DNA of 64,000 nt, from NCBI RefSeq assembly GCF_000024025.1, contig NC_013131.1:9714229-9778228 (forward strand). Reading direction: 5' to 3'. Source of the stretch: Catenulispora acidiphila DSM 44928. GTDB taxonomy: Bacteria; Actinomycetota; Actinomycetes; Streptomycetales; Catenulisporaceae. The position numbers were made by a program, and so were the translations under genes. The notes under the pieces were generated by a model. That model was not told where the DNA came from, did no database searches, and saw nothing but the letters and a program-made list of their open reading frames with translations. How positions within the stretch are numbered: position 1 is the first letter of the stretch; every line of letters begins with the position of its first letter. Positions 36,260-46,429 of the stretch are shown in pieces.

Positions 36260-37137
36260 CGCGCCGCCGCCAGCGCCGCGGCCACCCGGACCGCGTCCAG
36301 CGAGCCGAGCGCGTCGTGCGCGCGCACGCCCCAGGCGCCGGACGCGGCCACCAGGGCGGACAGCGCGCTCGTCGCGGAGTCCCGGCCGTGGGCCGGACGG
36401 ATCCCGCCGGCCTGGTCGGCCAGCAGCCGGCCTAAGAAGTTCTTGCGAGAAGCGGCGATCAGCAGCGGACGGCCGAGCGACTCCAGCTTCTCGATATGGG
36501 CCAGCAGGGCCCAGTTGTGGTCGGCGTTCTTCGCGAAGCCCAGGCCCGGATCCAGGATCACCTGGTCCTCGCCGATGCCCGCGGCCAGAGCCTCGTCATA
36601 GCGCGCCTGCAACTCTTCTATGACTTCCTTCACCACGTCGCCGTACACCGCACGGGTCTGCATGTCAGTGCTGTGCCCGCGCCAGTGCATCAAGATGTAC
36701 GGCACGCCGGATCCGGCCACGAGCGGGAACATCTCCGGATCGGCCAGGCCGCCGGAGACGTCGTTGACGATCACCGCGCCGGCGTCCAGCGCAGCCGCGG
36801 CGGTCGAGGCGCGCATGGTGTCCACCGACACCCGCACCCCGGCGGCGGCCAGCTGCTCGATCACCGGCAGCACCCGGTCCAGCTCCTGCTCGGCGGTGAC
36901 CCGGGCGGCGCCGGGGCGGGTGGACTCCCCGCCGACGTCGACCACGTCCACCCCGTGCCGGTGCAGGCGCAGGCCGTGCGCCACGGCCTTGGCGGTGTCG
37001 CCGTCGGCGTAGTACTCGCCGCCGTCGGAGAAGGAATCGGGCGTCACGTTCACCACGCCGAACACGGCGCAGCGTCCGAAATCCGGCAGACCGCGCACGG
37101 TCTGGCTGCGGTTGAGGGGGCGGCCCTGCGCGTCCAT
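36256..37137 (-). CDS. folP: Dihydropteroate synthase
   Basis: Condenses 6-hydroxymethyl-dihydropterin pyrophosphate with p-aminobenzoate; this is the sulfonamide target. The 293-residue TIM barrel shows GVVNVTPDSFSDGGEY, VDVGGESTRPGA, SVDTMRASTAAAAL, NDVSGG, the LMHWRG strand and ILDPGLGFAKN, then the SRKNFLGRLL loop. It lies 9 bases after the DUF2156 gene and is coupled to the NTF2-like gene. Confidence 0.96.
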   Translation of the reverse strand: MDAQGRPLNRSQTVRGLPDFGRCAVFGVVNVTPDSFSDGGEYYADGDTAKAVAHGLRLHRHGVDVVDVGGESTRPGAARVTAEQELDRVLPVIEQLAAAGVRVSVDTMRASTAAAALDAGAVIVNDVSGGLADPEMFPLVAGSGVPYILMHWRGHSTDMQTRAVYGDVVKEVIEELQARYDEALAAGIGEDQVILDPGLGFAKNADHNWALLAHIEKLESLGRPLLIAASRKNFLGRLLADQAGGIRPAHGRDSATSALSALVAASGAWGVRAHDALGSLDAVRVAAALAAAR

Positions 37138-37146
37138 GGTGAAAGC

Positions 37147-39582
37147 CTAGCCGTTCGCGGCCTTCTGTCCTCCCGGCCCGCGAAGCGCGGCCACGGGCTC
37201 GGCGACCGGGCGCTTCGCGGTGTTCTCGGCTTTGCCGCCGGCCCGGTAGCCGGGCTTGGGCTCGGGCTTGGACCCCGGCTTGTTCTCGGCTGTGTTCTCG
37301 GGCTGGTTCTCCGGCTCCGGCTCGTTCTCCGGCTTGGTGCCCGGCTCGCCGTCCGCCTTGCCCTCGCCGTCCGCCTTGCCCTCGGCGTCGGCCTTGCCCT
37401 CGGCCTCGTCGCAGTCCTCGCGCTCAGGGCACTCGCCGTCGAGGTCGTCCAGCTCGCGCTCGTCCCGGTCCTTCTTCGACCAGGGCAGGCCCGGCGGGAC
37501 GATGAAGCCCTCGGCCTCGGCGTACGCCAAGCCCACGCGCGGGATGTCTCGGGTGTTCTTGAACGCCACGAACCGCGGCACCCACTCCGGCTGGAACTTC
37601 GAGTTGAACTTGTACAGCGACTCGATCTGGTACCAGCGCGAGAAGAACACCAGCGTGGAGCGCCACATCCGGGTGATCGGGCCGGCGCCGAGCTTCTCGC
37701 CGCGCTCCAGCGCGGAGCGGAACACCGCGAAGTTCAGCGACGCCCGCACGATCCCCAGGCCCTTGGCCGCCTGCATCGCCTTGACGATCAGCAGTTCGTT
37801 GAGTCCGGGCTCTGCCTCGCGGTCGCGCACCATCAGGTCCAGGCTCATGCCGTCGGTGCCCCAGGGCACGAAGTTGATCAGCGCCCGGACCTCGCCGTCC
37901 TTGGTCGCGGTCGCGACCACGCACTCGGCGTCGCCCGGGTCGCCGAAGCGGTCCGGGCCCAGCGCCATCGAGAAGCTGCCGCGCTCGCTGGAGCCGCGCC
38001 AGGCCTCGATCCCGGTCTTGATCAGCTCGACCTCGGCGCGCGGGATGTCCTTGAGCCGGCGCACCTGGCACTCATAGCCCTGACGCTCGACCCGGTTCAC
38101 CATCTGCCGCACGTTGCGCATCGCGCGGCCCTCCAGGCTGAACCTGTCCGTGTAGCAGATCGCCTCGTCGCCCAGCTCCAGCGCGTCCAGGTCGGCCTCG
38201 CGGCACCACACCTCGCCGCCGGTCTCCGAGCAGCCGACCACCGCCACCACCCAGGCGTGCCGGTCGGCCTCCTCCACGTACACCTTGATCGCGCCGGGCC
38301 AGGCCTCGGGGTCGCCGATCGGGTCGCCGGAGGCCAGCATCACGCCGGAGACCACGCGGTAGGTGATCGCGGCCTTGCCCGAGGGCGACCAGATCACCGA
38401 CTTGTCGCGGTGGGTGGCGAAGTAGGCCAGGGAGTCCCGGCGGCCCTGCTTGGCGATCAGCTCGCGCAGCCGCTCGTCGTCCTCGGCGGACTGCCGGGCG
38501 ATCGGCTCGGCCGGGCGCAGCATCAGGTAGCCGACGATCAGCGCGGTCATCAGGCCCAGACCGCCGAGCAGCGCGGCGACCAGGTCGTCGGTCGCGCCGC
38601 GTTTGAAGTTGACCGGGCCGTCGATGCCGATCAGACCCAGGGCGACGTGCTGGAAGCGGACCCAGACCGTCGGGTCGCTCTCGATGTGCTTGCCCTGCCA
38701 GTACATCAGGGCCATGCCGGCGGCGAAGGAGAACGCTGCCAGGAGCACGAAGGCGCGCAGCGCGCGCCAGCGCGTGTACGGGTCGCCGAGGGCGTAGAAC
38801 TCCTCGCGGTAGACCAGCAGCAGGACCAGCACCACGATCGTCAGGACGATCTGCACGCCCAGGTAGTGCGTCGCGGCCTCGCGGTCCTCGCTGCGGAACG
38901 AGCGCACGAGGTGGAAGACCACCACTGTGATGAGCAGTACGACCGCCACCCACCAGGCCCGCTTCTTGCGGCGCTTGAGCGCGTGCGCGATCAGCACCAG
39001 CAGCACGCCGGACATCAGCGTGGCCGCGGCGGCCAGGTTCTGCACCTCGGTGGGCACCTTGAGGCTGATCGAGTGCACCCGGGAGTGCCGGAAGCCCGGC
39101 GAGATCGCCGAGGCGATGTTGCCGAAGCCGGCCAGGTAGGTGATGAACGCGACGAGCCGCGGCACCCAGTTCCGACGCGGCGGCGGCTGGACCGCCGCCG
39201 TATCGGACGGGGGCGGCTCGGTCTTGGAGGTCATGGCTTTGGCCCGAGTCATGTTGGAGGGACGTTCGAGGGCACCGTGCAGGTTGTCACTGGGGCTGTC
39301 AGCGTCCGCCGACGCGGCGGATCGGACCTGATTGTGCCCCTCGCCGGCGGACGCCGGGGCATCCTTCGGCAAATCCCCGGCAGCGCCCGCCAGTCCTGTG
39401 GCCTCACTCCGGCGCTTACCCGCCCGGGGGGACTTGACGCGCGATCCGGCACCGCCGGCAGCGTCGCCGTCACCCGATCCGGGGCAGCCCGGCTCGGCAG
39501 CCGGATCCGGGCACGCCGCGGCGGCTTCGGCTGAAGTGGGGACAGGCGGAGCGGCGGTCGGCCGGGCTGAGCGCGCGCTCAC
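37147..39582 (-). CDS. DUF2156 phosphatidylglycerol lysyltransferase-like membrane protein
   Basis: An 811-residue MprF/LysX-C-like protein: 6-7 N-terminal membrane helices, then a DUF2156 GNAT-like transferase domain ([23 protein letters not shown]-like strand, [30 protein letters not shown]). A C-terminal acidic and Pro/Lys repeat tail follows. Relatives transfer amino acids from tRNA to phosphatidylglycerol or help lipid flipping; no lysyl-tRNA synthetase domain is present here. The GTG at 39582 overlaps the folE stop (GTGA) and gives a 110-residue disordered lead; ATG at 39252 or 39234 would give the core protein. Confidence 0.85.
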   Translation of the reverse strand: MSARSARPTAAPPVPTSAEAAAACPDPAAEPGCPGSGDGDAAGGAGSRVKSPRAGKRRSEATGLAGAAGDLPKDAPASAGEGHNQVRSAASADADSPSDNLHGALERPSNMTRAKAMTSKTEPPPSDTAAVQPPPRRNWVPRLVAFITYLAGFGNIASAISPGFRHSRVHSISLKVPTEVQNLAAAATLMSGVLLVLIAHALKRRKKRAWWVAVVLLITVVVFHLVRSFRSEDREAATHYLGVQIVLTIVVLVLLLVYREEFYALGDPYTRWRALRAFVLLAAFSFAAGMALMYWQGKHIESDPTVWVRFQHVALGLIGIDGPVNFKRGATDDLVAALLGGLGLMTALIVGYLMLRPAEPIARQSAEDDERLRELIAKQGRRDSLAYFATHRDKSVIWSPSGKAAITYRVVSGVMLASGDPIGDPEAWPGAIKVYVEEADRHAWVVAVVGCSETGGEVWCREADLDALELGDEAICYTDRFSLEGRAMRNVRQMVNRVERQGYECQVRRLKDIPRAEVELIKTGIEAWRGSSERGSFSMALGPDRFGDPGDAECVVATATKDGEVRALINFVPWGTDGMSLDLMVRDREAEPGLNELLIVKAMQAAKGLGIVRASLNFAVFRSALERGEKLGAGPITRMWRSTLVFFSRWYQIESLYKFNSKFQPEWVPRFVAFKNTRDIPRVGLAYAEAEGFIVPPGLPWSKKDRDERELDDLDGECPEREDCDEAEGKADAEGKADGEGKADGEPGTKPENEPEPENQPENTAENKPGSKPEPKPGYRAGGKAENTAKRPVAEPVAALRGPGGQKAANG

Positions 39583-40283
39583 CGGCCCAGGATCAGGCTC
39601 ATCGCCTCGGCACGGCTCGCCGGGGCGAGCAGCTGCCCCCGCACCGCCGAGGTCACGGTCTTCGCGCCCGGCTTCCTGATCCCTCGCATCGACATGCACA
39701 GGTGTTCGCACTCCACAACGACGATGACCCCGCGCGGCTCCAGGATGCGGACCAGCGCGTCGGCGATCTGCGTCGTCAGGCGCTCCTGGACCTGCGGCCG
39801 CTTGGCGTAGACGTCGACCAGCCGGGCCAGCTTCGACAGGCCCGTGATCCGTCCGTCCACCGAGGGAATGTACCCCACGTGGGCCACTCCGTGGAACGGC
39901 ACGAGGTGGTGTTCGCAGGTGCTGTACACCTCGATGTCGCGGACCAGCACCATCTCGTCGTGGCCCAGGTCGAAGGTCGTGGTCAGCACGTCCTCAGGGC
40001 CCTGGTGCAGCCCGGCGAATATCTCGCGGTAGGCCCGCGACACCCGCGCCGGGGTCTCCTTCAGACCCTCGCGGTCCGGGTCCTCCCCGACCGCCAGGAG
40101 CAGTTCGCGGACCGCGCGCTCGGCACGCTCGGCGTCGTAGCCGGAGACCGCGCGGCCCAGGTCCGGCGCCGCCTGCCCGGGCTGGCCGGCGAGGCTGACG
40201 CGGGCGATGCCGCCTCCCGGGTCGCTCGCGGCCCGGGAGGCGGCATCGCCGCCGCGCTGGTTCTCGGTGGTGCTCTCACTCAC
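39579..40283 (-). CDS. folE: GTP cyclohydrolase I
   Basis: Converts GTP to 7,8-dihydroneopterin triphosphate, the first step of folate synthesis. The 234-residue protein has zinc ligands Cys123 and His126 ([10 protein letters not shown]) and Cys196 ([11 protein letters not shown]). It also shows [20 protein letters not shown] and the PQVQERLT segment. The ATG overlaps the ftsH stop (ATGA). Residues 12-27 are encoded by a 19-bp perfect inverted repeat that lies outside the conserved fold. Confidence 0.96.
   Translation of the reverse strand: MSESTTENQRGGDAASRAASDPGGGIARVSLAGQPGQAAPDLGRAVSGYDAERAERAVRELLLAVGEDPDREGLKETPARVSRAYREIFAGLHQGPEDVLTTTFDLGHDEMVLVRDIEVYSTCEHHLVPFHGVAHVGYIPSVDGRITGLSKLARLVDVYAKRPQVQERLTTQIADALVRILEPRGVIVVVECEHLCMSMRGIRKPGAKTVTSAVRGQLLAPASRAEAMSLILGR
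40203..40250 (-). promoter_or_regulatory. 19-bp perfect inverted repeat in the 5' coding part of folE
   Basis: Arms 40203-40221 and 40232-40250 are exactly complementary around a 10-base loop. In the mRNA the hairpin spans bases 34-81 of the folE coding region. No T-run follows, so a classic terminator is unlikely. Its place next to the ftsH-folE overlap suggests an effect on translation or mRNA stability. Confidence 0.7.
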
Positions 40284-42298
40284 TGTTCGGGCACCGTGTC
40301 CGTCCGGCCGATGATGGCGTCGGTCACGGTCCCGTTGGCGGCCGAGCGGGCCGCCTCCAGCTCGCGCGGGGTCTGCACCGGCGGGCGGGTCTGCAGGGTA
40401 CGGCGCGAGGAGCCGATCCAGGCCGGGCGCTGCGGGCGCTTGGCCACCGGGGCGAAGATCGCGGCGATCTGCTCCTTGTTCAGGGTCTCCTTCTCCAGGA
40501 GCTCCAGGACCAGCTGGTCCAGGATGTCGCGGTACTCGACCAGGACCTCCCAGGCCTCGTCGTGCGCGCTCTCGATGAGCCGCTTGACCTCCTCGTCGAC
40601 GATCGAGGCGATCTCCTCGGAGTAGTCGCGCTGGTGGCCCATGTCGCGGCCCAGGAAGACCTCGCCGGTCTCCTTGCCGAACTTGATCGGCCCGAGGCGC
40701 TCGGTCATGCCGTACTGGGTGACCATCGAGCGGGCGATGTTGGTCGCCTTCTCGATGTCGTTGGACGCCCCGGTGGTCGGGTCGTGGAAGACCAGCTCCT
40801 CGGCGGTGCGCCCGCCCATGGCGTAGGCCAGGTTGTCCAGCATCTCGTTGCGCGTGGTGGAGTACTTGTCCTCCTCCGGCAGCACCATGGTGTAGCCCAG
40901 GGCGCGGCCGCGGGACAGGATCGTCACCTTGTGCACCGGGTCCAGGTTCGGCATGGCGTGCGCCACCAGGGCGTGGCCGCCCTCGTGGTAGGCGGTGACC
41001 TTCTTCTCCTTGTCGCTCATCAGGCGGGTGCGCTTCTGCGGGCCGGCGACCACGCGGTCCACCGCCTCGTCCAGCGCCTCGTTGTCGATGAGCTTCTTGT
41101 CACCGCGCGCGGTGAGCAGCGCGGCCTCGTTCAGCACGTTGGCCAGGTCCGCGCCGGTGAAGCCGGGCGTGCGCTTGGCCAGCGAGCTCAGGTCCACGCC
41201 CTGCGCCAGCGGCTTGCCCTTGGAGTGCACCGCCAGGATCTGCTTGCGGCCCTCCAGGTCCGGCGCCTCGACCGCGATCTGCCGGTCGAACCGGCCCGGG
41301 CGCAGCAGCGCCGGGTCCAGGATGTCCGGGCGGTTGGTCGCGGCGATGAGGATCACGCCGCCCTTGACGTCGAAGCCGTCCATCTCCACCAGCAGCTGGT
41401 TCAGCGTCTGCTCGCGCTCGTCGTGGCCGCCGCCGAGCCCGGCACCGCGGTGCCGGCCCACGGCGTCGATCTCGTCGACGAACACGATCGCCGGGGCGTT
41501 GGCCTTGGCCTGCTCGAACAGGTCGCGGACGCGCGAGGCGCCGACACCGACGAACATCTCCACGAAGTCCGAGCCGGAGATCGAGAAGAAGGGCACGCCG
41601 GCCTCGCCGGCCACGGCGCGGGCCAGCAGCGTCTTACCGGTTCCGGGCGGGCCGTAGAGCAGCACGCCCTTGGGGATCTTGGCGCCGATGGCCTGGAACT
41701 TCGCCGGGGCCTCCAGGAACTCCTTGACCTCCTGGAGCTCCTCCACGGCCTCGTCGGCGCCGGCCACGTCGGCGAAGGTGGTCTTCGGCGTGTCCTTGCT
41801 CACCAGCTTGGCCTTGGACTTCCCGAAGTTCATCACCCGGGAGCCGCCGCCCTGCATCTGGTTCATCAGGAACAGGAAGACCAGGGCGATCAGGACGAAG
41901 GGCAGCAGGGTGATCAGGATGCCGACGAAGGCGTTCTGCTTGGCCAGCGACACGTTGTAGCCGGACCTCAGGCCGCCGCCCTCCTGCTGGGAGGTGTTCA
42001 GAGCGGTGGCGATTTCGTTGCCCTGCTGGTCGTTCAGGTAGGTGGCCCTGAGGTCGGAGGAGCCCTGGGCCTGGGCGACCGGGCCGTTCGGGTCGACCTT
42101 CACCTCGATCGAGGAGCCCGACCCGCCGATCAGCTTGGCGGAGACAACCTGGTTCTTGTGGATGGCGTCCAAGACGACGGAGGTGTCCACGGACTTGGGT
42201 CCGCCGGCCGAGGAGACCAGCTGCATGACCGCGAGGACCGCCACGACGGCCAGGACGACCCAGATCACTGGGCCTCGGAAGTAACGCTTGACGTCCAT
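40280..42298 (-). CDS. ftsH: ATP-dependent zinc metalloprotease FtsH
   Basis: Membrane-bound AAA+ protease that degrades misfolded or regulatory membrane and cytosolic proteins. Of 672 residues, two transmembrane helices (about 11-29 and 124-147) flank a periplasmic-side FtsH-ext domain. Walker A is GPPGTGKT at 216-223, Walker B is [11 protein letters not shown], the second region of homology includes RPGRFDRQ, and the zinc site is HEGGH at 438-442. ATG with AGAGGA close upstream. It heads the folate gene chain, and a cluster of 10-bp repeats precedes it. Confidence 0.97.
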   Translation of the reverse strand: MDVKRYFRGPVIWVVLAVVAVLAVMQLVSSAGGPKSVDTSVVLDAIHKNQVVSAKLIGGSGSSIEVKVDPNGPVAQAQGSSDLRATYLNDQQGNEIATALNTSQQEGGGLRSGYNVSLAKQNAFVGILITLLPFVLIALVFLFLMNQMQGGGSRVMNFGKSKAKLVSKDTPKTTFADVAGADEAVEELQEVKEFLEAPAKFQAIGAKIPKGVLLYGPPGTGKTLLARAVAGEAGVPFFSISGSDFVEMFVGVGASRVRDLFEQAKANAPAIVFVDEIDAVGRHRGAGLGGGHDEREQTLNQLLVEMDGFDVKGGVILIAATNRPDILDPALLRPGRFDRQIAVEAPDLEGRKQILAVHSKGKPLAQGVDLSSLAKRTPGFTGADLANVLNEAALLTARGDKKLIDNEALDEAVDRVVAGPQKRTRLMSDKEKKVTAYHEGGHALVAHAMPNLDPVHKVTILSRGRALGYTMVLPEEDKYSTTRNEMLDNLAYAMGGRTAEELVFHDPTTGASNDIEKATNIARSMVTQYGMTERLGPIKFGKETGEVFLGRDMGHQRDYSEEIASIVDEEVKRLIESAHDEAWEVLVEYRDILDQLVLELLEKETLNKEQIAAIFAPVAKRPQRPAWIGSSRRTLQTRPPVQTPRELEAARSAANGTVTDAIIGRTDTVPEQ

Positions 42299-42517
42299 CG
42301 ATCCTCTACGACTCGTGCTAGCTGTTCACGGCGGGGGTGTGGGTGCGGGTCCGTCTCGGGTGTCAGTTCATGATGCAGTTCATGGTGCCTGGTTCATGAT
42401 GCGTTTCATGATGCGATTCATGATGCCTAACGACCGTACGCGGTCACTGCGTTCCCGCGCGAGGCACCCGATGAACCCACACTGCTCCCAACGTGGGTTA
42501 CCCGAGTGTCATTCCGC
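42299..42517 (-). promoter_or_regulatory. ftsH leader region
   Basis: 219 bases between hpt and ftsH. It contains the five-fold 10-bp repeat (42367-42426), and an AT-richer stretch near 42428-42540. A promoter for ftsH is expected here but no consensus hexamers stand out. Confidence 0.45.
42367..42426. repeat. Five 10-bp direct repeats upstream of ftsH
   Basis: TTCATGATGC at 42367-42376, 42393-42402, 42405-42414 and 42417-42426, with one-mismatch TTCATGGTGC at 42379-42388. Spacings are 12, 14, 12 and 12 bases. Each exact copy contains the palindrome TCATGA. The array ends about 69 bases upstream of the ftsH start. Confidence 0.85.
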
Positions 42518-43072
42518 CTACGAACTGTATACGTGCGGCGCGAGTGTGCCGATGAAGGGCAGACCGCGGAAGCGCTGGGCGTAGTCCAGGCCGTACCCGA
42601 CGACGAACTCGTTCGGGATGTCGAAACCGACGTACTTGACGTCGATGGCGACCTTGGCGGCGTCGGGCTTGCGCAGCAGCGTGACCACCTCCAGCGAGGC
42701 CGGGCGGCGCGAGCGCAGGTTGGACAGCAGCCAGGACAGGGTCAGCCCGGAGTCGATGATGTCCTCGACCACCAGCACGTGCCGGTCCTGGATGTCGGCG
42801 CCGAGGTCCTTCAGGATCCGCACCACGCCGGAGGACTTGGTCCCCGCGCCGTAGGAGGAGATCGCCATCCAGTCCATCTCGGAGTCGATGTGCAGCTCGC
42901 GGATCAGGTCCGCCATCACCACCAGCGCGCCGTTCAGCACGCCGACCAGCAGCACTTCCTTGCCCTGGTAGTCGGCCTCGATAGCGCGGGCGAGCCCGGC
43001 CACTTTGGCCTTGATCTCGTCGGCGGGGATGAGGACCTTCTCCAGGTCCTGGCCCATGTCCTTGTCGTCCAC
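42518..43072 (-). CDS. hpt: Hypoxanthine phosphoribosyltransferase
   Basis: Purine salvage enzyme that makes IMP and GMP from hypoxanthine or guanine with PRPP. The 184-residue protein has the PRPP loop VVEDIIDSGLTLSWLL (EDIIDSG at 103-109), the flexible-loop SSYG motif, VGVLNGALVVMADLIREL and VVGYGLDYAQRFRGLPFIG near the end. GTG start with GGGACC upstream. It follows tilS by 23 bases, the common tilS-hpt-ftsH order. Confidence 0.95.
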   Translation of the reverse strand: MDDKDMGQDLEKVLIPADEIKAKVAGLARAIEADYQGKEVLLVGVLNGALVVMADLIRELHIDSEMDWMAISSYGAGTKSSGVVRILKDLGADIQDRHVLVVEDIIDSGLTLSWLLSNLRSRRPASLEVVTLLRKPDAAKVAIDVKYVGFDIPNEFVVGYGLDYAQRFRGLPFIGTLAPHVYSS

Positions 43073-43095
43073 GCTGCGGTCCCGTCGTGCGTCGC

Positions 43096-44172
43096 TTAAG
43101 CCGGCATCAACAATCCGGCCGGGGCGGGGTCCTCCGCCGGCTGGCCGGGATCGCTCCGGTCCGCGCCGCCACGGCGCAGCGCACCGGATCTCTCGAAGGC
43201 CAGCTTTCCATACCGGCGGGCCGCCGCGACCGCGCTGGGCAGGTGCAACGGTCCCTGGCCGCGCCAGTCGGTCAGCAGCCGGTCCAGCTCCTCGATGTGG
43301 ACGGCGGCCAGGTCAGAGCCGGGACACCCGGCCCGCAGCGCGGCCAGGCGCAGCACTCTGCGGCGCACGGCGGTGGGCAGGACGGACAGTTCGGACACGT
43401 CGAGGTAGTGGGACAGATCACAGTCGCCGAAGGGTTCCAGGAGCCTGTCGAACTCCCGAGCGGCCCACGCGTCGAGCGCCTCGGTGTCCTCGCGCAGCAT
43501 CTTCGCCGTCCGCGCCAGGGCTTCCGGTATCCCCGGACCGAGCGCCGCGGACAGCGCCGGGATGGCGGCGTGCCGGACCCGGGAGCGGGTGTAGGCGGGG
43601 TCGGCGTTGTGCGGGTCGTCCCAGGGCTCGAAGCCCTCGGCGGCACTGGCGGCCACGGTGGTGGCGCGCGGCAGGTCCAGGAAGGGGCGCGCGTAGCGGC
43701 CGGCCTGCGCCGGCATCCCGGCCAGGCTGCGCGCGCCGGAGCCGCGGGCCAGCCCGAGCAGGACGGTCTCGGCCTGGTCGTCGCGGGTGTGGCCGAGCAG
43801 GACGGTGGCCGCGCCGAGGCGCTCGGCGGCGGCGTCGAGCGCGCCGTAGCGCGCGACGCGGGCCGCGGCCTCGGGCCCGCCGTGTCCCTCGACCCGCACC
43901 GACAGGCTCTCGACCGGATCGAAGCCCAGGCTCGCCAGGAAGCGGACGACACGCTCGGCCTGCGCGGCCGAGCCCTCTTGCAGGTTGTGGTCGACGGTCA
44001 GGCCGCCGAAGCGCAGGGAGAGCCGGGGCGCGACGAACGCGGTGGCGCAGGCCAGCGCGATGGAATCGGCGCCGCCGGAGCAGGCGACCAGGACCAGGCC
44101 GCCGGGGGCGAGGCCGGAGAGGGTCTTGCGGACGGCCAGGCGTATCGCGGCGACGGCGGGGGCGGGACCCAT
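43096..44172 (-). CDS. tilS: tRNA(Ile)-lysidine synthetase
   Basis: Modifies C34 of tRNA-Ile(CAU) to lysidine so that it reads AUA. The 358-residue protein shows the N-type ATP pyrophosphatase P-loop SGGADS at residues 32-37, [30 protein letters not shown] and [12 protein letters not shown]. The ATG at 44172 has AAGGAG 7 bases upstream; longer in-frame starts are unnecessary. Confidence 0.94.
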   Translation of the reverse strand: MGPAPAVAAIRLAVRKTLSGLAPGGLVLVACSGGADSIALACATAFVAPRLSLRFGGLTVDHNLQEGSAAQAERVVRFLASLGFDPVESLSVRVEGHGGPEAAARVARYGALDAAAERLGAATVLLGHTRDDQAETVLLGLARGSGARSLAGMPAQAGRYARPFLDLPRATTVAASAAEGFEPWDDPHNADPAYTRSRVRHAAIPALSAALGPGIPEALARTAKMLREDTEALDAWAAREFDRLLEPFGDCDLSHYLDVSELSVLPTAVRRRVLRLAALRAGCPGSDLAAVHIEELDRLLTDWRGQGPLHLPSAVAAARRYGKLAFERSGALRRGGADRSDPGQPAEDPAPAGLLMPA

Positions 44173-44332
44173 GTTCGTACTCCTTCGTGCGTTGAGACGC
44201 ATTTTTCCGTGAGCAACGACGCGATCCCCCTCAGGTCGCGGCGACACTCCCGAGGCTCACTCGTACGGCGTGGCGCGCGCGTTCCACCTGGGCATTTTCC
44301 GCTTTTCCGCCGGGCTTTCCGCCCGCGCCGGC

Positions 44333-45388
44333 CTAAGGCCGCACCCGCGCCAGCCAGGCTTCCGGGTCGTGGATCTCGGCCCGGGTCGGCAGCGTGTTCG
44401 GCGAGGTCCACACCCGGTTGAAGCCGGACATCCCGGCCTGCTCGACCACGGCGCCGACGAACCGCGCGCCGTCCCGGTACTGCCGGATCTTGGCGTCCAT
44501 GCCGATCACCCGGCGCACGATCGCGTCGATGCGGCTGGCGCCCTTGGCCCGGCGCTGCCCGAACTTGCGGCGGATGTCCCCGACGCTGGGCACCACCTGC
44601 GGTCCGACGCCGTCCATCACGAAGTCCGCGTGTCCCTCCAGCAGCGACATCACCGCGACCATCCGGTCCAGCACCGCCACCTGCTGCGGGGTCTGCACCA
44701 GCTCGGTGAGCGGACGCCGCTCGCCACCGTCGCGCCGCGCCTGGGCCGCCTCGCGGACCCGCTTGGCCAGCGCGCCGGGATCGGTGTCCATGCCGGCGAT
44801 GAAGGACTCGATCTCGCCCAGGATGTGCGCCCGCAACCACGGCACGGCGGCGAACTGCGTGCGGTGGGTCTCCTCGTGCAGGCACACCCACAGCCGGAAG
44901 TCGTCCGGCTTGACCTGCAGCTCCCGCTCCACGCTGACGATGTTCGGGGCGACCAGCAGCAGCCGGCCGGGCTCCTGGAAGATCTCGTACTGCCCCAGGA
45001 TCCGGTGCGACAGGTAGGCCAGCAGGGTGCCCAGCTCCAGCGCGGTCGCCTTGGGACCCAGCGCGGCCAGCCCGGACGGCGGCACGCCCTCGCGCTTCTC
45101 GTTGAGCTTGCGCGCCAGCGGCTCGGTGACGATCTTGAAGCCCTCGGCGTTGGCCTTGATCCAGCCGGCCCGGTCCACCACGAGCACCTGCGGCTCGGTC
45201 AGGATGGTGCCCTGGTTGGCCAGGCCGGTGAAACCCGCCACATGCTCGCGCGACTCGGCGGCGTACCGGCGCAGGTCCGCCACCGTGGCGGCGGCCTCAG
45301 CCGCGGAGGTCGCCGGGCCCGGCCGCACCAGGCGCTGCGCCGTCGTCACCGCAAGTTGCCAGTCGACCAGCTGCGCTCTCGCCGTCAT
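44333..45388 (-). CDS. Zinc-dependent metalloprotease-like protein (DUF2342)
   Basis: A 351-residue protein of the DUF2342 family, often annotated as coenzyme F420 biosynthesis-associated or zinc metalloprotease. The metal motif HEETH is in WVCLHEETHRTQF, and a downstream Glu in SLLEGHADFVMDGVG is the likely third ligand. It is conserved between dacB and tilS in actinobacteria. The actual substrate is unknown. About 160 bases separate it from tilS. Confidence 0.88.
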   Translation of the reverse strand: MTARAQLVDWQLAVTTAQRLVRPGPATSAAEAAATVADLRRYAAESREHVAGFTGLANQGTILTEPQVLVVDRAGWIKANAEGFKIVTEPLARKLNEKREGVPPSGLAALGPKATALELGTLLAYLSHRILGQYEIFQEPGRLLLVAPNIVSVERELQVKPDDFRLWVCLHEETHRTQFAAVPWLRAHILGEIESFIAGMDTDPGALAKRVREAAQARRDGGERRPLTELVQTPQQVAVLDRMVAVMSLLEGHADFVMDGVGPQVVPSVGDIRRKFGQRRAKGASRIDAIVRRVIGMDAKIRQYRDGARFVGAVVEQAGMSGFNRVWTSPNTLPTRAEIHDPEAWLARVRP

Positions 45389-45468
45389 GGCTCTCAGGCT
45401 ACGTGGCGGCGCCGGTGAAACCTAGATCGGATCGCGGCAAATCGGCCGCCCGAGGGCTCGTGGCGGCC

Positions 45469-46365
45469 TCATCCGGCGGACCGCGACGCCGCTGCCTGCC
45501 CCGTCACCGCCAGGTAGTGGTCGGCGATCGCGTCGGCCGTCGTCGTCCACACCCCGGGGTGGTTCACCACATACGCCAACGCCTCGTCGAGGTAGCGGGT
45601 GCGGAACGCCTGCCCGGTGATGAACGGATGCAGGGCCAGCGCCATGACCCGCCCGGAGCCGTCGGCGGCGTCCTCGTACAGCTGGTCCACCTGGTCCTTC
45701 ACCATCTGCACGAAGTCCGGCCCGCTCAGCCCTTTGCTGACGAAGACGCCGATGTCGTTCAGCTCCACCGAATACGGCAGGCTCAGCAGGCCCGGGACGT
45801 TGGTCGGGTAGGGCTGGTCGTCGTTGGTCCAGTCCAGGACGTACTCGACGCCCTCGGCCGCCAGCAGCTCCGGGGTGTGGAAGGTCTCGATCAGTCCCGG
45901 ACCCATCCATCCGCGCGGCTTGACCCCGGTGGCCTGCTCGATGGTGCGCAGGACCTCGCGGATCTCGCCCTGCTCGACGTCGCGCTCCAGCCCGGTGAAC
46001 AGGTGGCTGTTGCTCGCGCCGTGCCCGAGCCAGGCCCAGTCGCGCCGCACGCCGGCTTCGATGATCTGCGGGTAGCGCGCGGCGACGTCGGAGTTCAGCA
46101 GGGCACTGGCTTTCACGCCGTGCTTGTCGAGCAGCTTGATCTGCCGCCAAATGCCGACGCGCGGACCGTAGTCGCGCCAGCCGTAGTTGAGGCTGTCGGG
46201 GGTGAGCGCGGTGGTGCCCTCGTAGGTCGCGGTCCCGGGGAGGTCGACGTAGAAGTGTTCGATGTTGAGGCCGACGTAGAACGCCACCCGGTTTCCTCCG
46301 GGCCAGCTCAGCGGCTCGCGCTCGGTGATGGGACGATAATCGTAGAGTTCGATGTCCTGGCTCAT
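45469..46365 (-). CDS. Polysaccharide deacetylase family protein (PuuE/allantoinase-like)
   Basis: A 298-residue NodB-like deacetylase of the PuuE or peptidoglycan deacetylase-like branch. Clues are the WPGGNRVAFYVGLNIEHF start, YGPRVGIWRQIKLLDKHGVKA, the GHGASNSHLF segment and MALALHPFITGQ. There is no signal peptide, so a cytosolic amidase-type role is likelier than cell-wall action. The gene is divergent from a MerR regulator with 64 bases between. Confidence 0.87.
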   Translation of the reverse strand: MSQDIELYDYRPITEREPLSWPGGNRVAFYVGLNIEHFYVDLPGTATYEGTTALTPDSLNYGWRDYGPRVGIWRQIKLLDKHGVKASALLNSDVAARYPQIIEAGVRRDWAWLGHGASNSHLFTGLERDVEQGEIREVLRTIEQATGVKPRGWMGPGLIETFHTPELLAAEGVEYVLDWTNDDQPYPTNVPGLLSLPYSVELNDIGVFVSKGLSGPDFVQMVKDQVDQLYEDAADGSGRVMALALHPFITGQAFRTRYLDEALAYVVNHPGVWTTTADAIADHYLAVTGQAAASRSAG

Positions 46366-46429
46366 GCGACCATGGTCGAACCTTCACACGGATGTGAGGG
46401 TCAAACGGCGAGCCTGTGAGGTGGGTCAC

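Noticed and set aside
36496-39534. A 1012-codon open frame on the + strand
   Set aside because: It is antisense to folP and the DUF2156 gene. Its translation is rich in His, Arg, Gly and Val without domains, the usual shadow of GC-rich coding DNA.
42367-42426. A mini-CRISPR array
   Set aside because: Repeats are 10 bases with 2-4 base gaps; there are no spacers and no cas genes.
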